From Flavimobilis soli (GTDB lineage: Bacteria > Actinomycetota > Actinomycetes > Actinomycetales > Cellulomonadaceae), in assembly GCF_002564025.1 (NCBI RefSeq), contig NZ_PDJH01000001.1:1364001-1428000 (forward strand): DNA of 64,000 bases. Direction: 5' to 3'. The position numbers and the translations under genes are program-made. This document shows, in pieces, positions 17,634-27,293 of this stretch (its first letter is position 1; each line of letters starts with the position of its first letter). The notes beneath the pieces were generated by a model. The model ran no database searches, was not told the origin of the DNA, and worked only from the letters and a program-made list of their open reading frames with translations.

Positions 17634-18319
17634 CTCGGCACGTGCGTCCCGAGCTCCTCAGCCGGGCGCGACGCCCGGCCCCAGAGGCGCACCGCCAGCC
17701 CGATGACGATGATCGCGAACCCCAGCGCGAGATGCCCCGTCGAGAGGTTGGCGACGGGTGACGACGCCCGATCGAGGTCGGCCATGACGGCGTCCAGCGC
17801 AGAGCCGGCGTCCGTGCCGAGCACCCGGGCCGCGACGTCGGGCAGGACGCTGCTCGTGATCAGCGCAGCCGCGACGGTCGCTGCGACCTGCCACGCACCG
17901 ACGATGATGAGCGTGCGCGCCGCGACCCGGCGGACGCAACGTCCGCGGGCGATGAGAACGAGCGCGGTCGATGCCGCAACGAGCAGCGCGGCAGGCCACG
18001 CGCGCTCGAGCACATCCGCGGTTGCGTGGAGCCGCGACTCCGTGTCGGTGAGTGCCACGTACGACATGCTCACGGTCTCGACGCCGGCGCCGATCGACTC
18101 GAGCCAGCCCCGGACCGGGAACGTCAGCGAGGCGTCGCCGGACGCATGGTCGGCCAGGCTGGTGAGGATCTGGAACGTGAGGAGGGCGAGCGCAGCCGCC
18201 GCGGTGACGAAGGCGACGCCCATCAGTGCCGCAGGGCGCGCGGGCGATCCGGTCCCGCGGCGTGACGCCGCGCTCTCGTCGATGTCCACGTCTGTGATGC
18301 CGCTTGCCTGATGCCTCAT
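17630..18319 (-). CDS. Four-helix membrane protein of unknown function
   Basis: A 229-residue integral membrane protein with four predicted helices, at about 33-55 (ALMGVAFVTAAAALALLTF), 105-122 (AALLVAASTALVLIA), 133-155 and 197-216 (GHLALGFAIIVIGLAVRLWG), with an extracytoplasmic loop of about 50 residues after the first. The arrangement resembles small DUF2975-like proteins, but I cannot confirm the family. The ATG is at 18317-18319. Its stop shares the CTAG with the end of the pip fragment, so it belongs to the same block of DNA that separates pip from the ramB-like gene. Its GC content is high, unlike the secreted-protein pair. Confidence 0.7.
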   Translation of the reverse strand: MRHQASGITDVDIDESAASRRGTGSPARPAALMGVAFVTAAAALALLTFQILTSLADHASGDASLTFPVRGWLESIGAGVETVSMSYVALTDTESRLHATADVLERAWPAALLVAASTALVLIARGRCVRRVAARTLIIVGAWQVAATVAAALITSSVLPDVAARVLGTDAGSALDAVMADLDRASSPVANLSTGHLALGFAIIVIGLAVRLWGRASRPAEELGTHVPS

Positions 18320-18426
18320 CCGTACCCCCTGGGAACGGGGTGCGTCCGCGCTCGTCGCGGTGCCCCCGTGACACGTCACGCTAGCGGGGCGCCGCTCGCG
18401 AAGACAAGGAAGGTTGTGCGGAGCCG

Positions 18427-19854
18427 TCAGGCCGGGGCGTGCCGCTCGAGGAAGCGATACACCTCGCCGTCGTCGACGCCCGGGAACGTGCCCCGGGGCA
18501 GGGCAGCGAGGACGTGGCTGTGCATCTTCGCGCTCGGCCACGCGGCGTCGCCCCAGCGCTGTGCGAGCCGCTCGGGCGGGCGCTGGCAGCACGCCGCGTC
18601 CGGGCAGGTGGAGGTCATGCGGCGCGTCGTCTCGCGGCCGCGGAACCACTTCACGTCGCTGAACGGCACGCCGACGCTGATCGAGAACTCGCCGCTCTCG
18701 GCGGTGCCGGTCTGCGTCGAGCACCAGTAGGTGCCGTTGGGCTTGTCCGTGTACTGGTAGTACTCGCTCGCCCTGTCGCGGGACGCGAACGCCTGCCGTG
18801 CCGCCCACCTGCGGCAGACCGTCTGACCCTCGATCGCGCCCGTGACGTCGGCCGGGAAGCGCACGCCGTCGTTCTCGTAGCCGCGCATGAGCGTCCCGTC
18901 GCCGTCGACGCGGCAGTAGTGCAGGTGGATGCCGAGGTGCGCGGTCGCGAGGTTGGTGAACCGCTGCGCCGCGGCGTCGTGCGCGATGCCGAACGCGTCG
19001 CGGAAGTCCGCGACGGCGAGGTCCTTCTCCTTCTTGCGCACGGTGAGCCACTCGACGGCGGTCGAGCGCGGGGCGAGGCACGCGGCGGCGAAGTAGTTGA
19101 TCTCGAGCCGCTGCCTCAGGAAGTCCGCGTACGACGCGGGACGCTCGTGGCCGAGGACGCGGTGCGCGATCGCCTGCAGCGCGAGGGACCGCAGGCCGTG
19201 ACCACCCGGGATCGAGGCGGGCGGCAGGTAGATCCGCCCGTTCGCGAGGTCGGTGACGGTGCGGGTCGACGACGGCAGGTCGTCCGTGTGCAGGATCTGG
19301 AAGCCGAGCTGCTCGGCGAGGACCGCGACGACGCGGTGCGTGAGCGGGCCTGACGTGTACCCGGCCTTGCGGACGAGCGGCTCGGCGAGCTCCTCGATCT
19401 CCGGGAGGTAGTTGTCGACCTCGCGCATCTCGAGGCGCAGCGCGGTGCTCGCGCGGCGCGCTTCCTCGGGCGTCGCGACGGCCTCGGCGTCGCGACGGGC
19501 GAGCTCGCGGTGCAGGCCGACCAGCGTCTCGAGGACCGGCAGCGGGAGCTTCTGGCTCGACTTCACCTCGGGGAGGCCGAGCCGGCCGAACGTCGTCGAC
19601 CGCTGGGCGCGGTCGAGCTCGATCTCGAGCGCGGCACGGTGCGACGGCGGCTCGGTCGACAAGAGCGCCGGCACGTCCACGCCGAGGGCGGCGGCGAGGG
19701 TACCGAGCGCGCTGATGCGCGGCTCGCGCTTTCCGTTCTCGATGAGGGAGAGCTGCGACGGCGCGAGGCCGGTCGCGGCGGAGAGGTCGTCGAGCGTGAG
19801 ACCGGCCTCGGTCCGGAAGTGCCTGATGCGGCGGCCGAGCGTGATGAGGTCCAT
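18427..19854 (-). CDS. ramB: RamB/ScfR-family transcriptional regulator
   Basis: A 475-residue regulator of the short-chain fatty-acid (ScfR/RamB) class. Residues 1-65 form an XRE-type helix-turn-helix ([20 protein letters not shown], then [17 protein letters not shown]). The middle holds an IrrE-like DUF955 domain ([20 protein letters not shown]), and the C-terminal third is Cys-rich ([29 protein letters not shown]), as in DUF2083 domains. In Corynebacterium RamB controls acetate and glyoxylate metabolism, and its ancestor class senses acyl-CoA. Here it is divergent from pckG, which fits control of C2/C3 carbon flow. The start is ATG 19852-19854; a longer frame upstream lacks family residues. 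Confidence 0.88.
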   Translation of the reverse strand: MDLITLGRRIRHFRTEAGLTLDDLSAATGLAPSQLSLIENGKREPRISALGTLAAALGVDVPALLSTEPPSHRAALEIELDRAQRSTTFGRLGLPEVKSSQKLPLPVLETLVGLHRELARRDAEAVATPEEARRASTALRLEMREVDNYLPEIEELAEPLVRKAGYTSGPLTHRVVAVLAEQLGFQILHTDDLPSSTRTVTDLANGRIYLPPASIPGGHGLRSLALQAIAHRVLGHERPASYADFLRQRLEINYFAAACLAPRSTAVEWLTVRKKEKDLAVADFRDAFGIAHDAAAQRFTNLATAHLGIHLHYCRVDGDGTLMRGYENDGVRFPADVTGAIEGQTVCRRWAARQAFASRDRASEYYQYTDKPNGTYWCSTQTGTAESGEFSISVGVPFSDVKWFRGRETTRRMTSTCPDAACCQRPPERLAQRWGDAAWPSAKMHSHVLAALPRGTFPGVDDGEVYRFLERHAPA

Positions 19855-19870
19855 TCGTTGACGATAACGA

Positions 19871-19886
19871 AAGATCCGCCGATCTT
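19871..19886. promoter_or_regulatory. Inverted repeat between ramB-like gene and pckG
   Basis: AAGATC-CGCC-GATCTT is a perfect 6-4-6 dyad 17 bp upstream of the regulator start and 93 bp upstream of pckG. It is a candidate operator for the RamB-like protein (autoregulation and/or pckG control). It does not resemble the corynebacterial RamB box, so the pairing is tentative. Confidence 0.45.
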
Positions 19887-19979
19887 CACAGGCTCGCGCC
19901 CATGAATCGCGTTCGGAAGGCGGCGAAGGTGGAAGCAGGACGGGCTGCCGACGCCCGCCGGACACGACAGGAGCCACCG

Positions 19980-21965
19980 ATGAGCGTCATCGACCGTCCC
20001 CGCCTCGACCTGCCGCACGCGCCGGGCACGCTGCCCTCCCCGCGCGACGCGCTCGGCCGCCCGCTCACCGCGGGCGAGTGGGTCGACGCCGTCGCCGCGT
20101 TCCTCGAGCCTGACCAGGTCGTGTGGTGCGACGGCTCCGCCGAGGAGCGCACCGCGCTCCTCGAGCACCTCGTCGAGGCGGGCACGCTCCTCCCCCTCGC
20201 CCCTGACAAGCGCCCCGGCAGCTACCTCGCCCGCTCCGACCCGTCCGACGTCGCACGCGTCGAGTCGCGCACCTTCATCTGCTCCGAGCGCGAGGAGGAC
20301 GCCGGTCCCACGAACAACTGGTGCGCACCCGACGAGATGCGCCGTGAGCTGCACACCGTCGCCGCAGGCGCGATGAGGGGCCGCACGATGTTCGTCGTGC
20401 CGTTCTCGATGGGACCGGTCGGCGGACCCATCTCCCAGCTCGGCATCCAGCTCACGGACTCGCCCTACGTCGTCGTGTCGATGGGCATCATGACGCGCGT
20501 CGGCGCGCAGGTCACCGCCCTCATCGACGCAGGTGCGCCGTTCGTCCCCGCCGTCCACACCGTCGGCACGCCGCTGCGTCCGCTCGTCGACGAGCCGGGC
20601 CTCGCGGACCTCTTCCCCGTCCAGCGGGACAGCTCCCGCCCACGCCGCACGACGGCGTCGGGCATCCCCGCGCCGCACCCGGACGACGTGCCGTGGCCGT
20701 GCAACGACACGAAGTACATCGTGCACCTGCCCGAGACGCGCGAGATCTGGTCGTACGGCTCCGGCTACGGCGGCAACGCCCTGCTCGGCAAGAAGTGCTT
20801 CGCGCTGCGCATCGCGTCCGTCATGGCGCGCGACGACGGCTGGCTCGCCGAGCACATGCTGCTCATCCGGGCGACGTCGCCCGAGGGCCGCGCCTACCAC
20901 CTCGCCGCCGCGTTCCCGTCGGCGTGCGGCAAGACGAACCTCGCGATGCTCCAGCCGACGATCCCCGGCTGGAAGGTCGAGACGGTCGGTGACGACATCG
21001 CCTGGCTGCGCCCCGGACCCGACGGGACGCTGCGCGCGATCAACCCCGAGGCGGGCTTCTTCGGTGTCGCGCCCGGCACCGGCTGGTCGACCAACCCGAC
21101 CGCGATGCGCACGATCGCTCGGGACACGATCTTCACGAACGTCGCCCTGACCGACGACGGCGACGTGTGGTGGGAGGGCATGACCGACGAGCCGCCCGCG
21201 CACCTGACGGACTGGCGCGGCGAGGACTGGACCCCCGGCTGCGGGCGCCCGGCCGCGCACCCGAACGCGCGGTTCACGGTCGCGGCCGCGCAGTGCCCGT
21301 CGATGGCGGACACCTGGGAGGACCCGGCCGGCGTCCCGGTCGACGCGATCGTCTTCGGCGGGCGCCGCGCGACCAACGTGCCGCTCGTCGCCGAGGCGTA
21401 CTCGTGGGAGCACGGCGTCTTCCTCGGCGCGACCATCTCCTCCGAACAGACTGCCGCCGCCGAGGGCACGGTCGGTGAGCTGCGCCGCGACCCGTTCGCG
21501 ATGCTGCCGTTCTGCGGCTACGACATGGCCGGGCACTGGGCGCACTGGCTGCGCGTCGGCGCGAGCCTCGACCCGTCGAAGCGGCCGCTCGTCTTCCAGG
21601 TCAACTGGTTCCGCAAGAGCGCGGACGGGCGCTTCCTGTGGCCGGGATTCGGGGAGAACTCGCGTGTGATCGAGTGGGTCGCGCGGCGCACCGACTCCCG
21701 CCGCAGCCCCGACGCCCCGGGCACCGTGCGCGGCACCGTCGGGCTCCTGCCGCGGCTCGACGACCTGAACCTCGACGGCCTGGACGTCTCCGAGCAGGAC
21801 CTCACGGAGCTGTTCTCGGTCGACCCGAACGCCGGCCTCGTCGAGGCCGCCTCGACCGAGGAGCTGTTCGACCGCTTCGACGGCCGCGTCCCTGCCGAGC
21901 TGCGCGGCGAGCTCGAGTCCTTGCGCGAGAGGTTCGTCGCCGACATCCGCGGGGACGTGGACTGA
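19980..21965 (+). CDS. pckG: Phosphoenolpyruvate carboxykinase (GTP)
   Basis: PckG interconverts oxaloacetate and phosphoenolpyruvate with GTP/GDP, the entry step of gluconeogenesis from acetate or amino acids. From ATG 19980 (AGGAG 7 bp upstream) the protein has 661 residues, slightly longer than most GTP-type enzymes. Motifs include [29 protein letters not shown] (the R- and lid-region block), the kinase loop [10 protein letters not shown] at 311-320, GDDIAWL, and [11 protein letters not shown]. The extra length is at the C-terminus, where about 40 residues ([17 protein letters not shown] onward) follow the core. It is divergent from the RamB-like regulator. Confidence 0.97.
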   Translation: MSVIDRPRLDLPHAPGTLPSPRDALGRPLTAGEWVDAVAAFLEPDQVVWCDGSAEERTALLEHLVEAGTLLPLAPDKRPGSYLARSDPSDVARVESRTFICSEREEDAGPTNNWCAPDEMRRELHTVAAGAMRGRTMFVVPFSMGPVGGPISQLGIQLTDSPYVVVSMGIMTRVGAQVTALIDAGAPFVPAVHTVGTPLRPLVDEPGLADLFPVQRDSSRPRRTTASGIPAPHPDDVPWPCNDTKYIVHLPETREIWSYGSGYGGNALLGKKCFALRIASVMARDDGWLAEHMLLIRATSPEGRAYHLAAAFPSACGKTNLAMLQPTIPGWKVETVGDDIAWLRPGPDGTLRAINPEAGFFGVAPGTGWSTNPTAMRTIARDTIFTNVALTDDGDVWWEGMTDEPPAHLTDWRGEDWTPGCGRPAAHPNARFTVAAAQCPSMADTWEDPAGVPVDAIVFGGRRATNVPLVAEAYSWEHGVFLGATISSEQTAAAEGTVGELRRDPFAMLPFCGYDMAGHWAHWLRVGASLDPSKRPLVFQVNWFRKSADGRFLWPGFGENSRVIEWVARRTDSRRSPDAPGTVRGTVGLLPRLDDLNLDGLDVSEQDLTELFSVDPNAGLVEAASTEELFDRFDGRVPAELRGELESLRERFVADIRGDVD

Positions 21966-22105
21966 CACCCCCGCCCTGCTCAGCGGCGCCGTCGGCATCC
22001 GGAACGCATGCCGACGGCGTCGCCGGGCCCGTTTTCGCCCCTGGCAGGTCCACGGACCGCTTGTTAGCCTCGCCGCACCGACCAACGACGATCGGAAGGA
22101 ACCCT

Positions 22106-23446
22106 GTGGGCCCCGGTGCGAGGACTGGCGATCACGCGACGCTGCGTCGCGTCGTCGCGGAGTCGTGGCGGCGCTCGCGCGGCTTCGCGCTCGACCCAGA
22201 CGCCGTGCCCGGCGTCGTCGATGTCGCGGACGACGAGCTGCGCGCCTACCGCGCGGAGCACCCGCTCGTCGCGGCTCGCCCGATCATCGACCGGCTGCTC
22301 GTCCAGCACGCGGCGGACGCCGGCCTCATCGTGGCGATCGGCGACCAGTCGGGCAGGCTGCTGTGGGTCGACGGCGACCGCAGGCTGCGTCGCCGCGCGG
22401 AGGCGATCGCGTTCCAGGAGGGTGCGGACTGGTCCGAGCGTGCGGCGGGGACGAGCGCGCCGGGGACGGCTCTCGCGCTCGGGCGCGCGGTGCAGATCCG
22501 CGGCGAGGAGCACTTCGCGCGGATGGTGCACCCGTGGTCGTGCTCGGCGGTGCCGCTACGCGACAGGGCGACCGGTGCCTTGCTCGGCGTCCTCGACGTG
22601 ACCGGCGGCGAGGAGGCGGTCGCACCCGTGACGCTGCCGCTGCTCGAGGCGACCGCTGCGGCGGTCGAGGCGGAGCTCGCGCTCGTCGCGCGGGGTCGCG
22701 CGTCGATCCCCTCGCTCGTGCCGGCGGCGCCACGGCTGCACGTGGCCGGACCGGCGTCGACGCGCCGGACACCGCAGGCGGCGCCGCCCGTGCTCTCGAT
22801 CCTCGGCCGGGACGACGGCGTGCTGCGCTCGTCGTCGGGTGAGGTGGTCCTGTCGCAGCGGCACGCGGAGATCCTCACGGTCCTCGCGGACCGGCCCGAG
22901 GGCTTGTCCGCGACCGAGCTCGCGGACGCGGTCTACGGCCGCGACGACGCCGTCGTGACCCTGCGTGCGGAGATGGTGCGCCTGCGGCGCGCTCTGCGGA
23001 ACGTGGCCCCGCAGCTCGGGCCGCTCGCGCGGCCCTACCGGCTCGGTGGGCGTCTCGACGTCGACGCGCACCAGGTCCTGGCGTTCCTCGAGCGTGGGGC
23101 GCACCGCATCGCGCTCGCCGCGTACACGGGGCCGGTCCTGCCTGCGTCGGAGGCGCCGGGCCCGGCGCACCTGCGCGACGTCGTGCGGTCACAGCTGCGC
23201 GAGTCTCTGCTCGCGGGCGCGAGCGTCGACACGCTCCTCGCGTTCGCGCGCACGAGCGACGGCGCCGACGACGTCGAGGTGTGGCTCGAGTGCTTGCGGC
23301 TCCTGCCGCCGCGGTCACCGCGGCGGGCTGCGGTCGTCGCGAGGCTCGAAGAGCTCGACGCAGCGCTCACGACACCGGCGCGTCGAGACGAGCCGAGGCA
23401 AGCCCGGCAGACGGGCGCCGGTCAGCCCAGGCGCTTGCGCGGATAG
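22106..23446 (+). CDS. GAF-domain transcriptional regulator (AcoR-like N-terminus)
   Basis: A 446-residue regulator. Residues 1-60 carry the VVAESWRRSRGFALDPD block seen at the N-terminus of AcoR-type activators. A GAF sensor domain spans about 70-190 (GADWSERAAGTSAPGTALAL, then HPWSCSAVPLRD). There is no sigma-54 AAA+ domain; instead residues 220-330 look like a winged helix (LSQRHAEILTVLADRPEGLS ... TLRAEMVRLRRAL). This layout is typical of actinobacterial GAF regulators found beside acetaldehyde dehydrogenase genes, and an aldehyde dehydrogenase lies 0.85 kb downstream. The GTG start at 22106 is chosen because GGAAGGA precedes it by 5 bp. Confidence 0.82.
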   Translation: MGPGARTGDHATLRRVVAESWRRSRGFALDPDAVPGVVDVADDELRAYRAEHPLVAARPIIDRLLVQHAADAGLIVAIGDQSGRLLWVDGDRRLRRRAEAIAFQEGADWSERAAGTSAPGTALALGRAVQIRGEEHFARMVHPWSCSAVPLRDRATGALLGVLDVTGGEEAVAPVTLPLLEATAAAVEAELALVARGRASIPSLVPAAPRLHVAGPASTRRTPQAAPPVLSILGRDDGVLRSSSGEVVLSQRHAEILTVLADRPEGLSATELADAVYGRDDAVVTLRAEMVRLRRALRNVAPQLGPLARPYRLGGRLDVDAHQVLAFLERGAHRIALAAYTGPVLPASEAPGPAHLRDVVRSQLRESLLAGASVDTLLAFARTSDGADDVEVWLECLRLLPPRSPRRAAVVARLEELDAALTTPARRDEPRQARQTGAGQPRRLRG

Positions 23447-23637
23447 CTGCGCGAGGTGACGTGCCGAGGCTCGCCCATGGCGACCTCGAGGACGCTCGCT
23501 GCGTTGAAGAGTGCCGCGTCGGCCGCGATACGCGACCGGCTCAGCGCCGCTGACCGGCGGCGGGAAACGGGACGCCCGGCCCCGTCGGCGCGCCGCGCGA
23601 GCGCCTGCTGAAAGGGCACGACGTTGCCCTGGTTCAT
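23422..23637 (-). CDS. Small basic hypothetical protein
   Basis: A possible 71-residue protein beginning MNQGNVVPFQQALARRADGA and ending SRSYPRKRLG, rich in Arg and Ser, with no recognised domain. GGGGATCC lies upstream of the ATG on this strand. It overlaps the 3' end of the GAF-regulator gene by 25 bp on the opposite strand. The 244 bp between it and the DUF6458 gene are relatively AT-rich and may hold two divergent promoters; that gap is otherwise empty. Without homologues the reading frame remains uncertain. Confidence 0.4.
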   Translation of the reverse strand: MNQGNVVPFQQALARRADGAGRPVSRRRSAALSRSRIAADAALFNAASVLEVAMGEPRHVTSRSYPRKRLG

Positions 23638-23881
23638 GATGGATCCCCGATTTCCTTGCATCCCCGATGAGCGCTGACGCGTCGACGCGTCGGCTCCGGA
23701 TCTCACAGTAGACGTTTCTGGTGTTCTCGGCAGGGGGAAACGTCCCACCAAGGCCGGGTGAACTGCGTAGTGTCGCGATATGCACCACCCCGCCAGGGTG
23801 GAATCACCTATCTCGGGATGCGGGCTGCCCCGACCCCGCTGAGACTCGAAGGGACAGTCAGTCCCACGGAACGGAGCAGTC

Positions 23882-24130
23882 ATGGGTATCGGCGGAGGCA
23901 TCTTCCTCATCGCGGTCGGCGCGGTCCTGGCGTTCGGGCTCAGCCCCGACGCGTGGGAAGTCTTCAACATCAACACCATCGGCTACATCCTCATGGCGGT
24001 CGGCGCGCTCGCCCTGATCCTCGCGTTCGCGATGCAGTCGCAGCGCCGTAACACGAGCCACACGGCGTACGTCGAGAAGCACGACGTCGACCACCAGGTC
24101 CCGCCGACGAACAACCCGCCCACGGCCTGA
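23882..24130 (+). CDS. DUF6458-family small membrane protein
   Basis: An 82-residue protein with two membrane helices (about 4-20, GGGIFLIAVGAVLAFGL, and 33-52, IGYILMAVGALALILAFAMQ) and a polar C-terminal tail. The N-terminus MGIGGGIFLIAVGAVLAF and the turn NINTIGYILMAVGALAL are characteristic of the DUF6458 proteins common in Actinobacteria, whose role is unknown. ATG 23882 follows a GGAGCAG stretch. It stands alone, with a strong hairpin terminator directly after. Confidence 0.85.
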   Translation: MGIGGGIFLIAVGAVLAFGLSPDAWEVFNINTIGYILMAVGALALILAFAMQSQRRNTSHTAYVEKHDVDHQVPPTNNPPTA

Positions 24131-24141
24131 CCGAGCACGCA

Positions 24142-24185
24142 GCAGCGAGGCGGCGTCGACCTTCGGGTCGGCGCCGCCTCGCTGC
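24142..24185 (+). terminator. Intrinsic terminator after DUF6458 gene
   Basis: A 20-bp GC-rich stem (left arm begins GCAGCGAGGCGGCG, right arm ends CGCCGCCTCGCTGC) closes a TTCG tetraloop at about 24162. It starts 11 bp after the stop. One mismatch lies near the loop. Confidence 0.85.
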
Positions 24186-24191
24186 GCAAGA

Positions 24192-24237
24192 GACCTAGGT
24201 CCTGCGATGCAACGTCGCGCAACCTTCGTCGACCTAG
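24192..24237. promoter_or_regulatory. Palindrome and half-site upstream of aldehyde dehydrogenase
   Basis: GACCTAGGTC (24192-24201) is a perfect 10-bp palindrome, and an additional GACCTAG half-site lies at 24231-24237. Between them TGCAACGTCGCGCAAC contains a GCAAC direct repeat. The cluster is 60-105 bp upstream of the dehydrogenase start and is a plausible target of the nearby GAF-domain regulator. Confidence 0.4.
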
Positions 24238-24295
24238 CGTCGGTGACGAGCCTCCGCACGAGGCGCTCACAGACAACGACGTCGAAGGAGCCACC

Positions 24296-25819
24296 ATGAC
24301 CGTGTACGCCGCCCCCGGGACCCCTGACAGCCTGGTCACGTTCAAGTCCCGCTACGAGCACTGGATCGGCGGTGAGTGGGTACGGCCCGTGCAGGGCCAG
24401 TACTTCGAGGACATCTCCCCCGTCACCGGCAAGCCGTTCGCCGAGGTCGCGCGCGGCACCGCCGAGGACATCGAGGCCGCGCTCGACGCAGCGCACAAGG
24501 CGGCGCCCGCCTGGGGCCGCACGAGCGCGACCGAGCGCGCCGCCATCCTCAACAAGATCGCCGACGTCATCGACGCCAACCGCGAGATGCTCGCCGTCGC
24601 CGAGACCTGGGACAACGGGAAGGCCATCCGCGAACCCCTCAACGCGGACCTGCCGCTCGCCGCCGACCACTTCCGCTACTTCGCCTCGGTCATCCGCGCC
24701 CAGGAGGGCGAGTTCACCGAGCTCGACGGCGACACCGTCGCCTACCACTACGCCGAGCCGCTCGGCGTCGTCGGGCAGATCATCCCCTGGAACTTCCCGC
24801 TGCTCATGGCGACGTGGAAGCTCGCGCCCGCCCTCGCGGCGGGCAACGCCGTCGTGCTCAAGCCTGCTGAGCAGACGCCCGTGTCGATCCTCGTGCTCAT
24901 CGAGCTCATCGGCGACATCCTGCCGCCGGGCGTCGTGAACATCGTCAACGGCTTCGGTCTCGAGGCCGGCAAGCCGCTCGCGTCCTCCAAGCGCATCCGC
25001 AAGATCGCCTTCACCGGCGAGACGACGACCGGCCGGCTCATCCTCCAGTACGCGTCCGCGAACCTCATCCCGTCGACCGTCGAGCTGGGCGGCAAGAGCC
25101 CCAACCTGTTCTTCGAGGACGTCGCCGCGCAGAACGACTCGTACTACGACAAGGCGCAGGAAGGGTTCGTGCTCTTCGCGTTCAACCAGGGCGAGGTGTG
25201 CACCTGCCCCAGCCGCTCGCTCATCCAGAAGAGCATCTACGACACGTTCCTGTCGGACGCGATCGACCGCACCAAGCGCGTCGTGCAGGGCAACCCGCTC
25301 GACACCGACACGCAGGTCGGCGCGCAGGCGTCCAACGACCAGCTCGAGAAGATCCTGTCCTACATCGACATCGGCAAGCAGGAGGGCGCCAAGCTGCTCC
25401 TCGGTGGTGAGCGCGTCGACCTCGGCGGTGACCTGACGGACGGCTACTACGTCGCACCGACGATCTTCGAGGGACAGAACAAGATGCGTGTCTTCCAGGA
25501 GGAGATCTTCGGGCCCGTCGTCGCGGTGACGAGCTTCGAGGACTTCGACGACGCGATCTCCCTCGCGAACGACACCCTCTACGGCCTCGGTGCCGGCGTG
25601 TGGTCGCGCAACGGCAACACCGCCTACCGCGCCGGTCGGGCCATCCAGGCGGGACGGGTCTGGGTGAACAACTACCACGCTTACCCCGCGGGGGCGGCGT
25701 TCGGCGGCTACAAGAGCTCGGGCATCGGCCGCGAGAACTCGAAGCTCGCGTTGAGCCACTACCAGCAGACCAAGAACCTGCTGGTGAGCTACTCCGACAC
25801 CGCGCTCGGCTTCTTCTAG
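24296..25819 (+). CDS. NAD-dependent aldehyde dehydrogenase (ExaC/AldB type)
   Basis: A 507-residue aldehyde dehydrogenase, probably oxidising acetaldehyde to acetate. The order is standard: [20 protein letters not shown] at the N-terminus, the NAD-binding [34 protein letters not shown] with the general-base Glu, and the nucleophile region [14 protein letters not shown]. Two cysteines lie one residue apart; the first aligns with the catalytic position of the ExaC/AldB group. The C-terminus [20 protein letters not shown] also matches that group. ATG 24296 follows AAGGAG. The DUF779 gene comes 11 bp later, a known pairing for this group. Confidence 0.94.
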   Translation: MTVYAAPGTPDSLVTFKSRYEHWIGGEWVRPVQGQYFEDISPVTGKPFAEVARGTAEDIEAALDAAHKAAPAWGRTSATERAAILNKIADVIDANREMLAVAETWDNGKAIREPLNADLPLAADHFRYFASVIRAQEGEFTELDGDTVAYHYAEPLGVVGQIIPWNFPLLMATWKLAPALAAGNAVVLKPAEQTPVSILVLIELIGDILPPGVVNIVNGFGLEAGKPLASSKRIRKIAFTGETTTGRLILQYASANLIPSTVELGGKSPNLFFEDVAAQNDSYYDKAQEGFVLFAFNQGEVCTCPSRSLIQKSIYDTFLSDAIDRTKRVVQGNPLDTDTQVGAQASNDQLEKILSYIDIGKQEGAKLLLGGERVDLGGDLTDGYYVAPTIFEGQNKMRVFQEEIFGPVVAVTSFEDFDDAISLANDTLYGLGAGVWSRNGNTAYRAGRAIQAGRVWVNNYHAYPAGAAFGGYKSSGIGRENSKLALSHYQQTKNLLVSYSDTALGFF

Positions 25820-25830
25820 ACCGGCCCGCC

Positions 25831-26268
25831 ATGCCGATCGACGCGCAGGTCGTCATCCCCGGGGAGACGCGGTCGCGGGTCGCCCTCACCGACGAGGCGC
25901 TCGCCCTCCTGCGGATGCTCTGGGACAAGCACGGACCGCTGATGTTCCACCAGTCGGGAGGCTGCTGCGACGGCAGCTCGCCCATGTGCTACCCGGCGGG
26001 CGACTTCCTGACGTCGGACGCTGACGTCCTCCTCGGCACCTTCGACATCGCCGAGGAGGGCGCGGCGCGGCAGGCCGTCGACTTCTGGATGTCTGCCGAG
26101 CAGTTCGAGTACTGGAGCCACACCCACCTCACGGTCGACGCCGTCCCCGGGCGCGGCGCCGGGTTCTCCGTCGAGGCGCCCGAGGGCAAGCGGTTCCTCA
26201 TCAGGTCCCGCCTCATGGACGTGACGGCTGCGGCTCCCGACGTGCGAGGCGCGCCTGGCCAGACCTAG
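25831..26268 (+). CDS. DUF779-family protein, aldehyde dehydrogenase partner
   Basis: A 145-residue protein of the DUF779 family. It has MFHQSGGCCDGSSPMCYPAG at about 33-52, whose conserved cysteines suggest metal or redox chemistry, and WSHTHLTVDAVPGRGAGFSVE in the second half. DUF779 genes are regularly found directly after ExaC/AldB-type aldehyde dehydrogenases, as here, but their biochemical role is unsettled. The ATG at 25831 gives a complete domain; there is no strong ribosome-binding site, so translation may be coupled to the dehydrogenase 11 bp upstream. Confidence 0.88.
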   Translation: MPIDAQVVIPGETRSRVALTDEALALLRMLWDKHGPLMFHQSGGCCDGSSPMCYPAGDFLTSDADVLLGTFDIAEEGAARQAVDFWMSAEQFEYWSHTHLTVDAVPGRGAGFSVEAPEGKRFLIRSRLMDVTAAAPDVRGAPGQT

Positions 26269-26276
26269 TCTCAGTC

Positions 26277-27227
26277 ATGGAGACCAGCCGCCCGGACGAC
26301 GCCGCCCCTCGTCTTTGCGTCCTCGCAGCGGAACCGCTGCTCACCGTGACGATCGAGGCGAGCGGGCACGAGGTCGACGTCCCCGACGTGCACGTGCACG
26401 CGGGCGGCCAAGGCTTGTGGATCTCGCGCATGGCGGCGTCGCTCGGCGCGACGGTGACCGTGTGCGGGCCTTTCGGCGGGGAGACGGGCTCGGTCCTCGC
26501 TCACCTCGCCAAGCAGGAGAGCTTCGACGTGCGCACCACCACGAGCCCCTCGAACGGCGCCTACGTCCACGACCGGCGTGACGGCGAGCGCCGCGAGATC
26601 GCCCGCATGCCGTCCCCGCTGCTCGACCGCCACTGCCTCGACGACCTGTACGGCACGGTCCTCGTCGCCTCGCTCGACGCTGACGTGTGCGTCCTCACCG
26701 GGACCGAGGAGAGCAGCAACGTCCCGCCGTCGTTCTTCGGGCGGCTCGCCCACGACCTGCGCGCGGCGGGTCGGATCGTCGTCGCCGACCTGTCCCGCGG
26801 GCAGGCGAAGGCCGTCATGGACGTCGAGGGTGTCGTCCTCAAGATCAGCCACGAAGAGATGGTCGAGGGCGGCTTCGCTGACGATGACACCCTGGATTCC
26901 CTGCGCTCCGCCGCCGAGGACCTCATCGCGGGCGGGCTGGGCGGCGTCGTGCTGTCCCGGGCTCACGACCCCGCCCTCGTCGTCACCGCGAAGACCGTCG
27001 CGACCGTGACCACGCCGCCGATCACGACCGTCGACCATCGCGGTGCCGGCGACTCGATGACCGCCGGGATCGCCGTCGGGCTCGGCCGCGGGGAGACCCT
27101 CGCGTCGGCCGCTCGGCTCGGCGCGGCCGCAGGCGCGCTCAACGTCACCCGCCGTGGGCTCGGCACAGGCCGCCGCGAGCAGATCGAGCGGTACGCCCAG
27201 CAGGTGCGGGTCGACCTGCTCGACTGA
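26277..27227 (+). CDS. PfkB-family carbohydrate kinase (phosphofructokinase-like)
   Basis: A 316-residue sugar kinase of the PfkB/ribokinase fold, closest in outline to 1-phosphofructokinase-type members. It has the N-terminal substrate region HVHAGGQGLWISRMAASLGA at about 39-58 and the catalytic motif DHRGAGDSMTAGIAVGL at about 248-264, with the base Asp in GAGD. It begins 8 bp after the DUF779 stop, so it is probably co-transcribed with the aldehyde dehydrogenase. The link between a hexose-phosphate kinase and aldehyde oxidation is not obvious. The substrate cannot be read from the sequence. Confidence 0.85.
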   Translation: METSRPDDAAPRLCVLAAEPLLTVTIEASGHEVDVPDVHVHAGGQGLWISRMAASLGATVTVCGPFGGETGSVLAHLAKQESFDVRTTTSPSNGAYVHDRRDGERREIARMPSPLLDRHCLDDLYGTVLVASLDADVCVLTGTEESSNVPPSFFGRLAHDLRAAGRIVVADLSRGQAKAVMDVEGVVLKISHEEMVEGGFADDDTLDSLRSAAEDLIAGGLGGVVLSRAHDPALVVTAKTVATVTTPPITTVDHRGAGDSMTAGIAVGLGRGETLASAARLGAAAGALNVTRRGLGTGRREQIERYAQQVRVDLLD

Positions 27228-27293
27228 CCCGCCCGGGTGCGGCGTGCCCGCGAGCGCGGCAGGGTGGAAGGACGACGACGCGAGGAGGCTGGC

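Noticed and set aside
19855..19979. Corynebacterial RamB box (AAAACTTTGCAAA-like)
   Set aside because: No match in the ramB-pckG gap; only the AAGATC-GATCTT dyad is seen.
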